NCBI RefSeq assembly: GCF_048771995.1
Contig: NC_133024.1
Coordinates: 3,849,001-3,913,000, forward strand
Direction of reading: 5' to 3'
DNA from: Taeniopygia guttata
Taxonomy: Eukaryota; Chordata; Aves; Passeriformes; Estrildidae
DNA: 64,000 bases
The position numbers and the translations under genes were made by a program. Of this stretch, positions 52,801-58,290 are shown piece by piece. Position 1 is the stretch's first letter; each line of letters opens with the position of its first letter. The notes beneath the pieces are model-generated. The model saw only the letters and a list, made by a program, of their open reading frames with translations. It did not search any database and was not told where the DNA came from.

Positions 52801-54607
52801 CAAATCCACACCACAGCTTCCAGGTGATTACAGAGCCCTTTTATCCATACAGGAATTGAATACCCAAAATACAAATACATATTCATAATTTTGGTACATC
52901 CCATTCCTCTCTTCCTATGCTAATCACTCCAAAAGCTATTAAGCATGCATAGTTTGTTCCTTGAAATGGGTCAGTGGTCCCTTTCATGGGGAGGGGTCCC
53001 AAAATGAGGAAGTAAATGAAGTCTTCCTCGTTCTGACCTTTCTACCTTTTCAATGCAAATATGACAAATGAACTCTTGGTAGAACTCCCATTCCTTGTCT
53101 TCAATTGGTTTCAGAACAGAGGAGGCCCACAATTGTCTTATGTTCCTAAAAGCTCTTTGTCAGTTTCTATATTCTTCATTATAAACCCAGCTAACTAAAC
53201 ATTGTGCTGACAAGCAATCAATTATTAGTTAAATACTAACTCCTAACTTCATCAAGGCCTACTCATTTATTTTAATTAACTCTAGTAAGGCTTATTTCTA
53301 ACTAAAATCTTAGCTCCTCTAAAACCTCTAAATTCCTTAAAATTTACGTTTCCCTTTCAGGTGACAGCAGGAACACCAAAGCCAGTCACTTCCCCTGGCC
53401 AGCAGTGGTAGCTGTCCTGCTCCTCTTCTGCAGTGCTCTGGTGGCTTTAGGCATCAGGAAATGGTGTCAGTACCAGAAAGAGATGTAAGTACCACTGAAT
53501 GGAGCCAGAGGCGTGGGAGGGCAGCACCAAGTCTTTGGGTTTACACCTTTTCATCTGAGACAACACATAGCACACAAGGCCTTTAAGTGCATGGATCACT
53601 AATGCCAATTTTTTCATGCAACAGTATGTAAAGTAGAGTGTTCTCAGTCCTTTCATCTGTTCTGTAGGTTATCTTTAAAATAAACCTTAAGAAAAGAGCT
53701 GCAGTGCAGCTTCAGGGTGTCAGGGAAGAATAACAGTCAGTTTTTGTCCCCAGAGCCCCCCATTTCTATTAGCCTCCGTGCCAGCTGCTTTTGCTCTCTC
53801 ATTTTCTATGGTTACTTGAGGACATGTTTTAATGAAATTGTACTTCTAGGGCAGCTCTATTTGAGTTTTGAATAATACATGTGAAAATAGGCTACCCGAA
53901 ACCAATACCAGTCAAAGAAGCATTGAGTATATAATTATTACCAAAGTTTGATTCCCTACTAAACACTCCAAAATCTACTGGTGAAAGCAATATCTAAGAG
54001 ACAATTATTTTAAATCTTACTAACATTACTAAAATACTCCAAAAATCATAATTAATCACCTATGATTGTATAAAACCCTCTTGGAACACAACTGCAAATC
54101 CTGTATCTCAAAAATAAAAACAGGACTGATTTTTTTTACTGATTTGAGATGGGACCTTTATTTATCAATTGATCAAAAAAAAAAGTTACAAGTCTTTAAA
54201 TATACTTTAGAGAGCAGTGTGAGCAAAAGGCCCATGCAAGGGTTTTGAATAGTTCATCAGGACTATGTTCTGTCCTTTTAGAACATGAATGAAAAAAGCT
54301 GTGAGGTGGGAACTAAGAAAGCCAAATGAATAGCAGGAGGTGTGCTGGGGTTATAAAACAGACTCAAGGAAGTTGCAGTATGTAAGAGCTAATGTCAGGT
54401 GCTCTTATAATGACTTGGTGCCAATCCACCTCCTCCTGTGAACATTTTACAGTTGTCTTTTATGCTATTTTCATGTGATTTTCTCTCTTCTATTTCAGCA
54501 TGAACAGACCTCCATCTTTCAAGCCACCACCACCTCCAATGAAGTACACATCCATGGTAGAGTCTGATGGGACTCCCCCATCCTGCCACGAGCTGGAAAA
54601 TCTGTAA
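25788..54607 (+). CDS. CD96: CD96 (TACTILE), complete 14-exon gene; span includes introns
   Basis: Type I membrane receptor of the Ig superfamily, known in mammals from T and NK cells, binding the nectin-like ligand PVR and competing with CD226 and TIGIT. Joining 14 exons (58, 426, 110, 223, 56, 91, 177, 54, 45, 75, 69, 90, 124 and 109 bp) gives 1707 bp with no internal stop: 568 residues, close to the human length. Order: signal peptide 1-19, V-type D1 about 21-161, D2 162-272, D3 273-381, Ser/Thr-rich stalk 382-491, transmembrane helix about 505-523, cytoplasmic tail 524-568. Diagnostic matches are the AVYHPSYG segment in D1, DDGRVFSCH in D2, the juxtamembrane RKWCQYQKEI and the PPPPP-x-KYT tail. 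All junction phases agree (1, 1, 0, 1, 0, then 1 through the stalk, and 2 before the last exon). The downstream neighbour is PLCXD2, as in mammals. Exon calls rest on splice signals and protein similarity, not transcripts. Confidence 0.96.
25846..28716 (+). other. CD96: CD96 intron 1
   Basis: 2871 bp, GTAAGA to CTTAAG. No repeat or further exon recognised. Confidence 0.85.
28717..29142 (+). CDS. CD96: CD96 exon 2: Ig V domain D1
   Basis: One exon encodes the whole ligand-binding domain (residues 20-161), phase 1 at both ends, with acceptor TTTTCTTAAG and donor GTAAGT. The B-strand cysteine is C44, the core Trp W59 (QWSK) and the F-strand cysteine C140 in GQYEC. Family signatures: A-x6-G at 71-78 and T-Y-P at 144-146. 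The third signature, (V/I)(S/T)Q, is I-I-Q at 54-56. Four further cysteines (C100, C101, C110, C120) lie between the C' and E strands. N-glycosylation sequons are NFS 90, NAT 115 and NIT 129. Confidence 0.95.
29620..30050 (-). mobile_element. ERV LTR, minus strand, in CD96 intron 2
   Basis: GTATTTATTAAAATGCCTC (AATAAA on the minus strand), GCAGTACAAGAGCCCAGCC, GGTCACAAAATGGACAACTGG and GGGCCCAAAACTAGTACCAA are blocks of a common songbird LTR. No internal viral genes. Opposite to the direction of CD96. Confidence 0.65.
32105..32480 (-). mobile_element. ERV LTR, minus strand, in CD96 intron 2
   Basis: Begins GCAGGTGCTTTTATTGAGAG (AATAAAAG on the minus strand), then GGGGTACAGACCCAAATCTG and CTCCGACATGG, motifs of a songbird LTR, followed by AT-rich sequence. 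Edges approximate. Confidence 0.55.
32580..32634. repeat. 55-bp direct repeat, copy 1 (intron 2)
   Basis: Near-identical to 34822-34876, sharing CACAAGACACAGCTATTTAT and TCCATATTTTATT. Contains AATAAA on the minus strand, so probably an LTR remnant. The pair flanks CD96 exon 3. Confidence 0.75.
33494..33603 (+). CDS. CD96: CD96 exon 3: first part of Ig domain D2
   Basis: Encodes residues 162-198. It starts by completing a Glu codon (G|AG) from exon 2 and ends in phase 0 at GTAAGT. It holds the B-strand Cys (LEIPC, C180) and the core Trp (KWLV, W196), so D2 is cut by an intron after the C strand. The acceptor GATGAAAG follows a pyrimidine-rich run. The joined protein aligns by eye with the start of mammalian D2 (acidic residues, then TLEIPC). 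Confidence 0.9.
33604..35055 (+). other. CD96: CD96 intron 3, splitting D2
   Basis: 1452 bp, phase 0, inside the D2 fold. Holds the second 55-bp repeat copy. Confidence 0.85.
34822..34876. repeat. 55-bp direct repeat, copy 2 (intron 3)
   Basis: Second copy of the element at 32580-32634, same orientation, 180 bp before CD96 exon 4. Confidence 0.75.
35056..35278 (+). CDS. CD96: CD96 exon 4: rest of Ig domain D2
   Basis: Encodes residues 199-272 from GAT GAA AAT (phase 0) to VRVF (phase 1). It holds the F-strand segment DDGRVFSCH with C253, an additional C214 and sequons at N220 and N234. The acceptor CTATACACAG and donor GTAAGG are good. STTVRVF at the end is the G strand of D2 and matches the mammalian junction into D3. 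Confidence 0.93.
35279..39120 (+). other. CD96: CD96 intron 4
   Basis: 3842 bp between D2 and D3. Nothing recognised; no single-exon gene such as ZBED2, which lies within the CD96 locus in human. Confidence 0.8.
39121..39176 (+). CDS. CD96: CD96 exon 5: start of Ig domain D3
   Basis: A 56-bp exon (phase 1 in, phase 0 out) giving AYPEILISLEEGSASTSQK, the A and A' strand region of D3. The acceptor TTGCTTTCCAG is strong and the donor is GTGAGC. The mammalian counterpart likewise begins D3 with A-x-PEI. The exon is short, but phases match on both sides and the next exon continues with the expected B-strand cysteine. Confidence 0.87.
39424..40124 (+). mobile_element. Solo ERV LTR in CD96 intron 5
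   Basis: About 700 bp from TGTCGGAACTC to CTCACA, flanked by CCTGCT (39418) and CCTACT (40125), a 6-bp target duplication with one change. TATA box TATAAAAG at 39869 and AATAAA at 40008. Includes a small internal repeat of GTACAGGGGGGTTTTA (about 39637-39690). Same family and direction as 42029-42870. Sense to CD96, so its poly(A) signal could act on the transcript. Confidence 0.85.
41681..41702. repeat. (AT)n run before CD96 exon 6
   Basis: Ten or so AT units flanked by ACAC and GTAA, self-complementary, about 30 bp before the exon 6 acceptor. Confidence 0.9.
41735..41825 (+). CDS. CD96: CD96 exon 6: core of Ig domain D3
   Basis: Encodes residues 292-321: B-strand Cys in VSCVV (C296), then FPKPSLQWYVD with core Trp W309. 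The acceptor is CTGCCCCACAG, the donor GTAAAG, phase 0 to 1. NVS at 293 is a sequon. The exon is 91 bp, so skipping it alone would shift the frame; skipping it together with exon 5 (147 bp in total) would not. Same-family LTRs lie in the introns on each side. Confidence 0.93.
42029..42870 (+). mobile_element. Solo ERV LTR in CD96 intron 6, with triplicated core
   Basis: Starts TGTCGGAACTC exactly like the intron 5 copy and is flanked by CATGAC (42023-42028 and 42871-42876). It is longer because an 81-bp unit that ends in the TATA box is present about three times. The AATAAA of the intron 5 copy reads AATGAA here, so its own poly(A) signal is damaged. Confidence 0.85.
42380..42620 (+). repeat. 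81-bp tandem repeat carrying the LTR TATA box, three copies
   Basis: The period is exactly 81 bp (GCACC at 42384, 42465 and 42546). Each unit ends TATAAAAG (42449, 42530, 42611). The units differ by only a few bases. Confidence 0.92.
43030..43206 (+). CDS. CD96: CD96 exon 7: end of Ig domain D3
   Basis: Encodes residues 322-380, phase 1 to 1. The E strand YELRSTLML and F strand FSCVC (C357, with an extra C359) close the C-type domain, followed by GNETRNISSEEIF with two sequons, as in mammals. The acceptor CCCAAG is preceded by an unusually long T-run (about 42999-43016). The donor is GTAGGT. The retroviral LTR in intron 6 ends only about 160 bp before this acceptor. Confidence 0.94.
43207..44386 (+). 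other. CD96: CD96 intron 7
   Basis: 1180 bp, AT-rich; no repeat or exon recognised. Confidence 0.85.
44387..44440 (+). CDS. CD96: CD96 exon 8: first stalk exon, possible alternative last exon
   Basis: DNKSNEASAEVFTTTASD begins the O-glycosylated stalk. The acceptor TTCCTGTCACAG is strong, but the donor GTGGGA is weak. Read-through past the donor adds Gly-Gly-Lys-Asn and stops at TAG 44452-44454, with AATAAA at 44457. Phase 1-1 (54 bp), so it can be included or skipped without changing the frame. See the finding on a secreted isoform. Confidence 0.85.
44441..44492 (+). promoter_or_regulatory. Candidate intronic poly(A) site after CD96 exon 8
   Basis: Contains the read-through stop TAG (44452-44454), the canonical AATAAA (44457-44462) and a GU-rich run at about 44470-44490 (GGGTTGTGTTTGAGGTGTGT in DNA letters). 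The three parts have the normal spacing for cleavage and polyadenylation. Use of the site would end the protein after the first stalk exon. Confidence 0.5.
44441..46154 (+). other. CD96: CD96 intron 8
   Basis: 1714 bp. The first 50 bp hold the candidate alternative stop and poly(A) site; a G-run lies at about 45111-45118. Otherwise nothing. Confidence 0.8.
46155..46199 (+). CDS. CD96: CD96 exon 9: stalk
   Basis: A 45-bp phase 1-1 exon giving DFANSTLTSAVMTAS, rich in Ser/Thr with sequon NST. Acceptor TTCGTTACAG, donor GTAAGG. It continues the mucin-like stalk. Very short exons are the least certain calls, but both splice sites and the phase fit. Confidence 0.8.
46200..47096 (+). other. CD96: CD96 intron 9
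   Basis: 897 bp; nothing recognised beyond a short inverted repeat (AGTTTGACTTT / AAAGTCAAACT) near 46799-46825. Confidence 0.8.
47097..47171 (+). CDS. CD96: CD96 exon 10: stalk
   Basis: A 75-bp phase 1-1 exon encoding Ser/Thr/Gln-rich stalk (EHQSTSVASLDFRSQ, then NLSPASTTQ). Acceptor AACTGTCTTTAG, donor GTAATT. Sequon NLS. No folded domain. Confidence 0.82.
47172..49154 (+). other. CD96: CD96 intron 10
   Basis: 1983 bp with the G/T-rich tract and a short G-run at about 49084. Confidence 0.8.
48110..48262. repeat. G/T-rich low-complexity tract in CD96 intron 10
   Basis: Irregular runs of T broken by GG (TTTGGTTTGG, TTGTTTGG). Low complexity; no unit of fixed length. Confidence 0.9.
49155..49223 (+). 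CDS. CD96: CD96 exon 11: stalk, tandem NAGNAG acceptor
   Basis: Phase 1-1 exon of 69 bp (AGTPTSTTEAKGATASSETL then TTA) ending at GTGAGT. The acceptor reads TTTTCAGCAG, so splicing may begin at 49155 or 49158; the two forms differ by one residue. Ser/Thr/Ala-rich stalk. Confidence 0.84.
49224..51776 (+). other. CD96: CD96 intron 11
   Basis: 2553 bp, with a short CA run near 50445 and the long pyrimidine microsatellite near its end. Confidence 0.85.
51137..51555. repeat. Pyrimidine microsatellite, (CCTT)n core
   Basis: About 230 bp of pure CTTC repeat (51191-51422) inside a longer imperfect CTTT/CTCT tract. All pyrimidine on the CD96 sense strand, in intron 11. All frames are open only because the unit lacks stops. 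Confidence 0.97.
51777..51866 (+). CDS. CD96: CD96 exon 12: membrane-proximal stalk
   Basis: A 90-bp phase 1-1 exon encoding residues 462-491: HNLSYSITDQTISVTRGKDF, then SPTSSLLNST. Acceptor ATCTTTGTAG, donor GTGAGG. Sequons NLS and NST. It lies about 240 bp after the long pyrimidine microsatellite of intron 11. Confidence 0.87.
51867..53360 (+). other. CD96: CD96 intron 12
   Basis: 1494 bp, its second half taken up by the minus-strand LTR-like element. Confidence 0.85.
52760..53335 (-). mobile_element. ERV LTR-like element, minus strand, in CD96 intron 12
   Basis: GTGTGGGATCGCTCCCAAATCC then CTTTTATCCATAC (a minus-strand TATA) and a long AT-rich tail resemble a songbird LTR. It appears to reach almost to the acceptor of exon 13 (53361). 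Edges not confirmed. Confidence 0.5.
53361..53484 (+). CDS. CD96: CD96 exon 13: transmembrane helix
   Basis: Encodes residues 492-532 plus two bases of the next codon. A polar lead-in (GDSRNTKASHFPW) is followed by a hydrophobic helix of about 19 residues (505-523, Val/Leu/Ala-rich with one Cys) and the basic stop-transfer and juxtamembrane RKWCQYQKEI, nearly identical to mammalian CD96. Acceptor TTTCCCTTTCAG, donor GTAAGT, phase 1 to 2. Confidence 0.96.
53485..54498 (+). other. CD96: CD96 intron 13
   Basis: 1014 bp, phase 2; nothing recognised. Confidence 0.85.
54499..54607 (+). CDS. CD96: CD96 exon 14: cytoplasmic tail and stop
   Basis: Completes Ile533 (AT|C), then MNRPPSFKPPPPPMKYTSMV and a further 15 residues to TAA at 54605-54607. 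The proline run is an SH3-type ligand, as in mammals. The single tail tyrosine C-terminal to it is Y549 in M-K-Y-T-S-M; the distal position that carries tyrosine in human CD96 is Cys562 (SCHEL). The acceptor TCTATTTCAG is strong. Confidence 0.96.
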
Positions 54608-55590
54608 CAGCACCACACAGAAGGCTGGAACAGACAAAAGGCTCTGCCTTAACAACAGTGCTCACAGGAGCTTGGTGGTAATGACCCATATTAAACTTCA
54701 GAGCTCCTACATGACATTAATTTTGGAAGCTGAGCACTCCTTGGGACACTCCTTTCATGCTGTGTATCTCTGTGTGTGCTCTATATTCACAGTGAGTGTC
54801 ACTGGGAGATCACACCTGCTTAATTTGAATTGGATGCTGAACTGGGAATTTGCTGTCTCGTCCCTGCTAGCAGACTAACACATGAGTCTGCCAGCCTGAC
54901 TGGAGAGTGTTGAAGCTGTCCATCTATTAATGTATAGAGATGACAACTCTGCCGTATGGACACCACAGTTACACAGGAAACAGTGGCTGAACACAAGGTT
55001 TTGAGACCTACACAAGCTGTTCTTGCAATTATTTATTTTTACTGTGGACTAACATATAATTTTATTTTCTATCACTGTGAAACCAAAAGAAAGAATCAGC
55101 ACCATACACAGACAGAAAATTGGCATAGGATTGCAGCACTGGATCATGGAGGGTGGTTGATGAGATGAAAGATTACCAGCCTTGGTGCAAGTGTATGCAA
55201 AGAAGTACCAGTTGTCATCAGTGAAGTCACAAGAAAGTCAATTTTGATCCAGAGACTTAAGGACTGAAGCAAGCCTGAAGATAATAGAAGATTCTAGTCC
55301 TTTTGGAAGTGCTATGCTTTTGAAATAATACTTACTTCTAAGTCTGCTTTTCAGAAATTATATTTAAAATATACGTGAAGGAGGAAAAAAAGAATGTAAT
55401 CAATTTCTCTTTCATTGGTCTTAATGAGCTTCCATTATTTGCTATCTTCACATTTCCAAGACCTCAGGAGAAGTTTCCCAGGTGGCTTAAGCCTGTCCAA
55501 GAGATGATCCAGCTTTCCCCCTGTCCTGCCCAAGGTACAGATTTTCTCATATTGATAGTAATGAATAAATGATGGTGCAGAGGGTGGGCT
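54608..55590 (+). other. CD96: CD96 3' UTR (probable)
   Basis: Follows the TAA. AATAAA lies at 55564-55569, with a G/T-rich stretch just downstream, a plausible main poly(A) site. An AU-rich TTATTTATTTTT near 55029 could affect mRNA stability. A second AATAAA at about 56169 could give a longer form. The end is inferred. Confidence 0.55.
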
Positions 55591-56510
55591 CTGCACAGCT
55601 CAGCCAGGTCAGCAGCTGTGTGACCACCAGAGCAAGGCACCAGAGCTGCAGGAGCAGCACGGCTTTTGGCAGCAATTGTGGTACCTTCAGGCTGCCAAGA
55701 AACCATCCCTCTAAGCTCATTTGGAAATGTATTGTAACCACAACGGTATTTCTGTAATTAATGCAAATCAGCTAAAATTCAGTCATGTCAGGCTTAAAAT
55801 TGATATTCTGATTTAGGAATGGGATTTGTTTTATTTACCGCTCAACGCTGGTCAGTGAGGTTCAGGGTTCAGAGCACTGTATTTCCTAGGACTTTAGATT
55901 AAATGAATGGCTTACTGGAAAGAATGATCTAACAGACCTTTTTATAGTATTTAGTTGTATTATTTATGTTATAGTACAAGCAGTTCTAAATCCATCATCT
56001 GTGCTGAACAGAAAACACTTTGTTTCCTCCAAAACTATACCGACCTTCTATGCATGAAAAGGTCAATGTTAATTTGAGCATTCCTTGTCTGTGTCGTAGA
56101 AGCACAGTAGTTTAACTTTTGTCACGTTATCCATCGCTGCAAAATAAGGCAGATTGTTGCCCTTAAAAAAATAAATTGGGAAAAACCCCACAAAAAACAA
56201 CAACAAAAAACCCCAACAGATAGATAACAATATCCCAAGGCGTAAGGAGAGCCAGGAGAGTCATCAGACGAGGATGACTATCCGTAGCACGCGTACCGGA
56301 GTGGGTTAATTTATCATCTCGGGTATTCTGATCCCGCTCGGAGGGAGCTGGAGATGCTCCCTCTGACCGTGAGCAGCGCTCAGGGGTGTCACCGCCCCCG
56401 AATGCGGCTGCTGCGGTGCCCGGGGCGCTCCCGCCGCTCCCGGGGTTTTTCCTCCCGAATCCCCGCGCCGGGAATCGCGCCGGGCACAGCGCCCGCGCTC
56501 CCGCCGCTCT

Positions 56511-56526
56511 CCAGCAGGTGGCGCCG
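56511..56526 (+). promoter_or_regulatory. CTCF core site
   Basis: CCAGCAGGTGGCGCCG matches the CTCF core consensus at every constrained position, in + orientation, at the edge of the GC-rich block between the two genes. Binding is predicted, not shown. Confidence 0.65.
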
Positions 56527-56576
56527 CGGCACCGCGCCCGGCGCCGAGCGGGGCCGCTCCCGCCGCTCGTCCCGCC

Positions 56577-57190
56577 CCGGTCCTGCCCCGGTTCTCGTCC
56601 TGTCCCATTCCCGGTCCTGCCCCGTTCCCGCCCCGGTCCCGTCCCGGTTCTCGTCCCGGTTTTCGTCCCGTCCGTTCCCCGGTCCTGCCCCGTCCCTTCC
56701 CCGGTCCTGCCGCGCCTTTTCCCGGTTGTCGTCCCGTCCCTTCCCCGGTCCCGCCCCGGTCTCGGCCCGGTTCTCGTCTCGTTCCTTCCCCGGTCCCGCC
56801 CCGTTCCCGTCCCAGTTCTCGTCCCGGTTCTCGTCCTGTCCCTTACCCGGTCCTACCCCGTTCCCGTCCCGGTTCTCGTCCCGGTTCTCGTCCTGTCCCT
56901 TACCCGGTCCCGTCCCGGTCCCGCCCCGGTTCTCGTCCCGGTTCCCGTCCTGTCCCTTCCCCGGTCCTGCCCCGTTCCCGTCCCTTCCCCGGTCCTGTCG
57001 CGTCCCTTCCCGGTTCTCGTCCCGTCCCTTCCTTGTCCTGCCCCGTCCATTCCCCGGTCCTGCCGCGTCCCTTCCCCGGTCTTTTCCCGGTTCTCGTCCC
57101 GTCCCTTCCCCGGTCCTGCCGCGTCCCTTCCCCATTCTCGTCCCGTCCCTATCCCGGTCCTGCCCCGTCCCTGTCCTCTCGTCCCGGCCC
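56577..57190. repeat. C-rich minisatellite
   Basis: Irregular tandem units built from CCCCGGTCCTG, CCCCGTTCCCGT and CCCGGTTCTCGT over about 600 bp. The strong strand asymmetry puts many short G-runs on the minus strand, so G-quadruplex formation is possible. Confidence 0.9.
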
Positions 57191-57220
57191 GTCCCATTCC
57201 CGTCCGGTCCCGCCGGTGGC

Positions 57221-57295
57221 AGCCCGGGGATGCGGCGGTGTCCCTCCCCAGCCCGGGGATGCGGCGGTGTCCCTCCCCAGCCCGGGGATGCGGCG
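57221..57295. repeat. 29-bp tandem repeat
   Basis: AGCCCGGGGATGCGGCGGTG followed by TCCCTCCCC, starting at 57221, 57250 and 57279; the third copy is partial. Confidence 0.93.
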
Positions 57296-57419
57296 GGCCG
57301 GACAGAACGAGGGTGCTTTGCCCTCCTCTGCCGGCCTCAGACAGGGAGCAGGGAAAGGGGCAGCCTTTCCCAGTCAGATTGGGACCCGAGCGAGGAAATC
57401 CCCTCCCGTGCCAGCCCCA

Positions 57420-57535
57420 TTGAGCAACTGTCTAGTGGAAAATGGCCCTGCCCATGGCAGAGGATTTGGAACATGATGATAACTTTGGGATTTCTTTAAA
57501 CCCAGACCATTCTAGCATTCAGTGATTATTTTTGG
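57420..57535 (+). mobile_element. CR1 LINE 3' end fragment
   Basis: GCAACTGTCTAGTGGAAAAT, CCCTGCCCATGGCAGAGGAT and AACCCAGACCATTCTAGCAT mark a decayed CR1 3' end in sense orientation. Confidence 0.88.
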
Positions 57536-57739
57536 CAGCTGCTGCCCTGCTGTGTAAGCTGGAATCATTGGCTTGGACTTGGGTTCTGTCAGCTCTGGAA
57601 TTATTTGGCCCAGATCAAGTTAACCAGATGCTTGATGGTGGCTGTGGGAGTATTAGGTAAAAACTTTTCTGTAAGTGGGAAACGTTCAAAGCTTGCTGTG
57701 TGGATATAGTAAAGATTTTTTAAGACAGTCTTAAATGTT

Positions 57740-58290
57740 TGTTGTGGTTTAACCCCCGCTGACAGATCACTTCCACCAGTAGGATGGAGAGAGAACTGGA
57801 AGAGTAAAAGTGAGGAAAAGACAGTTTAATAGGGAAAGCAAAAGCTTCACACTCTCAAAGAGAAGCAAGGAAAATATCCACTGCTTTCTATGGGCAGGAA
57901 GTGCAGGAAAATGCAGGAAAGCCAGACTCTGTCAAGTGTAATGGTGAATTGGGAAGGCAAAACACCATCGCTCTGAGTGTCCCCCTCCTCCTTCTTCTTC
58001 CCCAGCTTTATATTCCAAACATGACACCACATGGTGTGGGATGTCACTGTGGTCACTTGGGGCCAGCTGTCCCAGCTGTGTCACCTCACAACTCCTTTTG
58101 CAGCCCCAGCCCACTCAGTGGTGGGATGAGAGGCAGAAAAGACTCTGACATTGTGTAAGCACTGCTCAGCAGTAATGGAAATATCTCCACATTATCAACT
58201 CTGTTTCTATCATAAATCCAAAACACCAGCTCATAAATCCTCATACCAGATACTACGAAGAGAATGAACTCCACCCCAACCAAAACCACA
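57740..58290 (-). mobile_element. ERV LTR, minus strand
   Basis: Starts TGTTGTGGTTTAACCCCCGC and ends CCAACCAAAACCACA, the termini of a widespread avian LTR, with CAGTTTAATAGGG and CCAGCTTTATATTCC (TATA on the minus strand) between. About 550 bp, solo, no viral genes. No clear target duplication. Confidence 0.85.

Larger units (their letters stand above)
56385..57340. other. GC-rich CpG island between CD96 and PLCXD2
   Basis: A sharp block of high GC and CpG, mostly made of the minisatellite at 56577-57190. Long open frames in several registers are repeat artefacts. I see no gene starting here, though an unannotated promoter is possible. Confidence 0.75.

Noticed and set aside
56354-57499. 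381-codon open frame on + with overlapping long frames on both strands
   Set aside because: It is the C-rich minisatellite read in a register lacking stops; composition is only Arg/Pro/Ser/Phe repeats and several frames are open at once.
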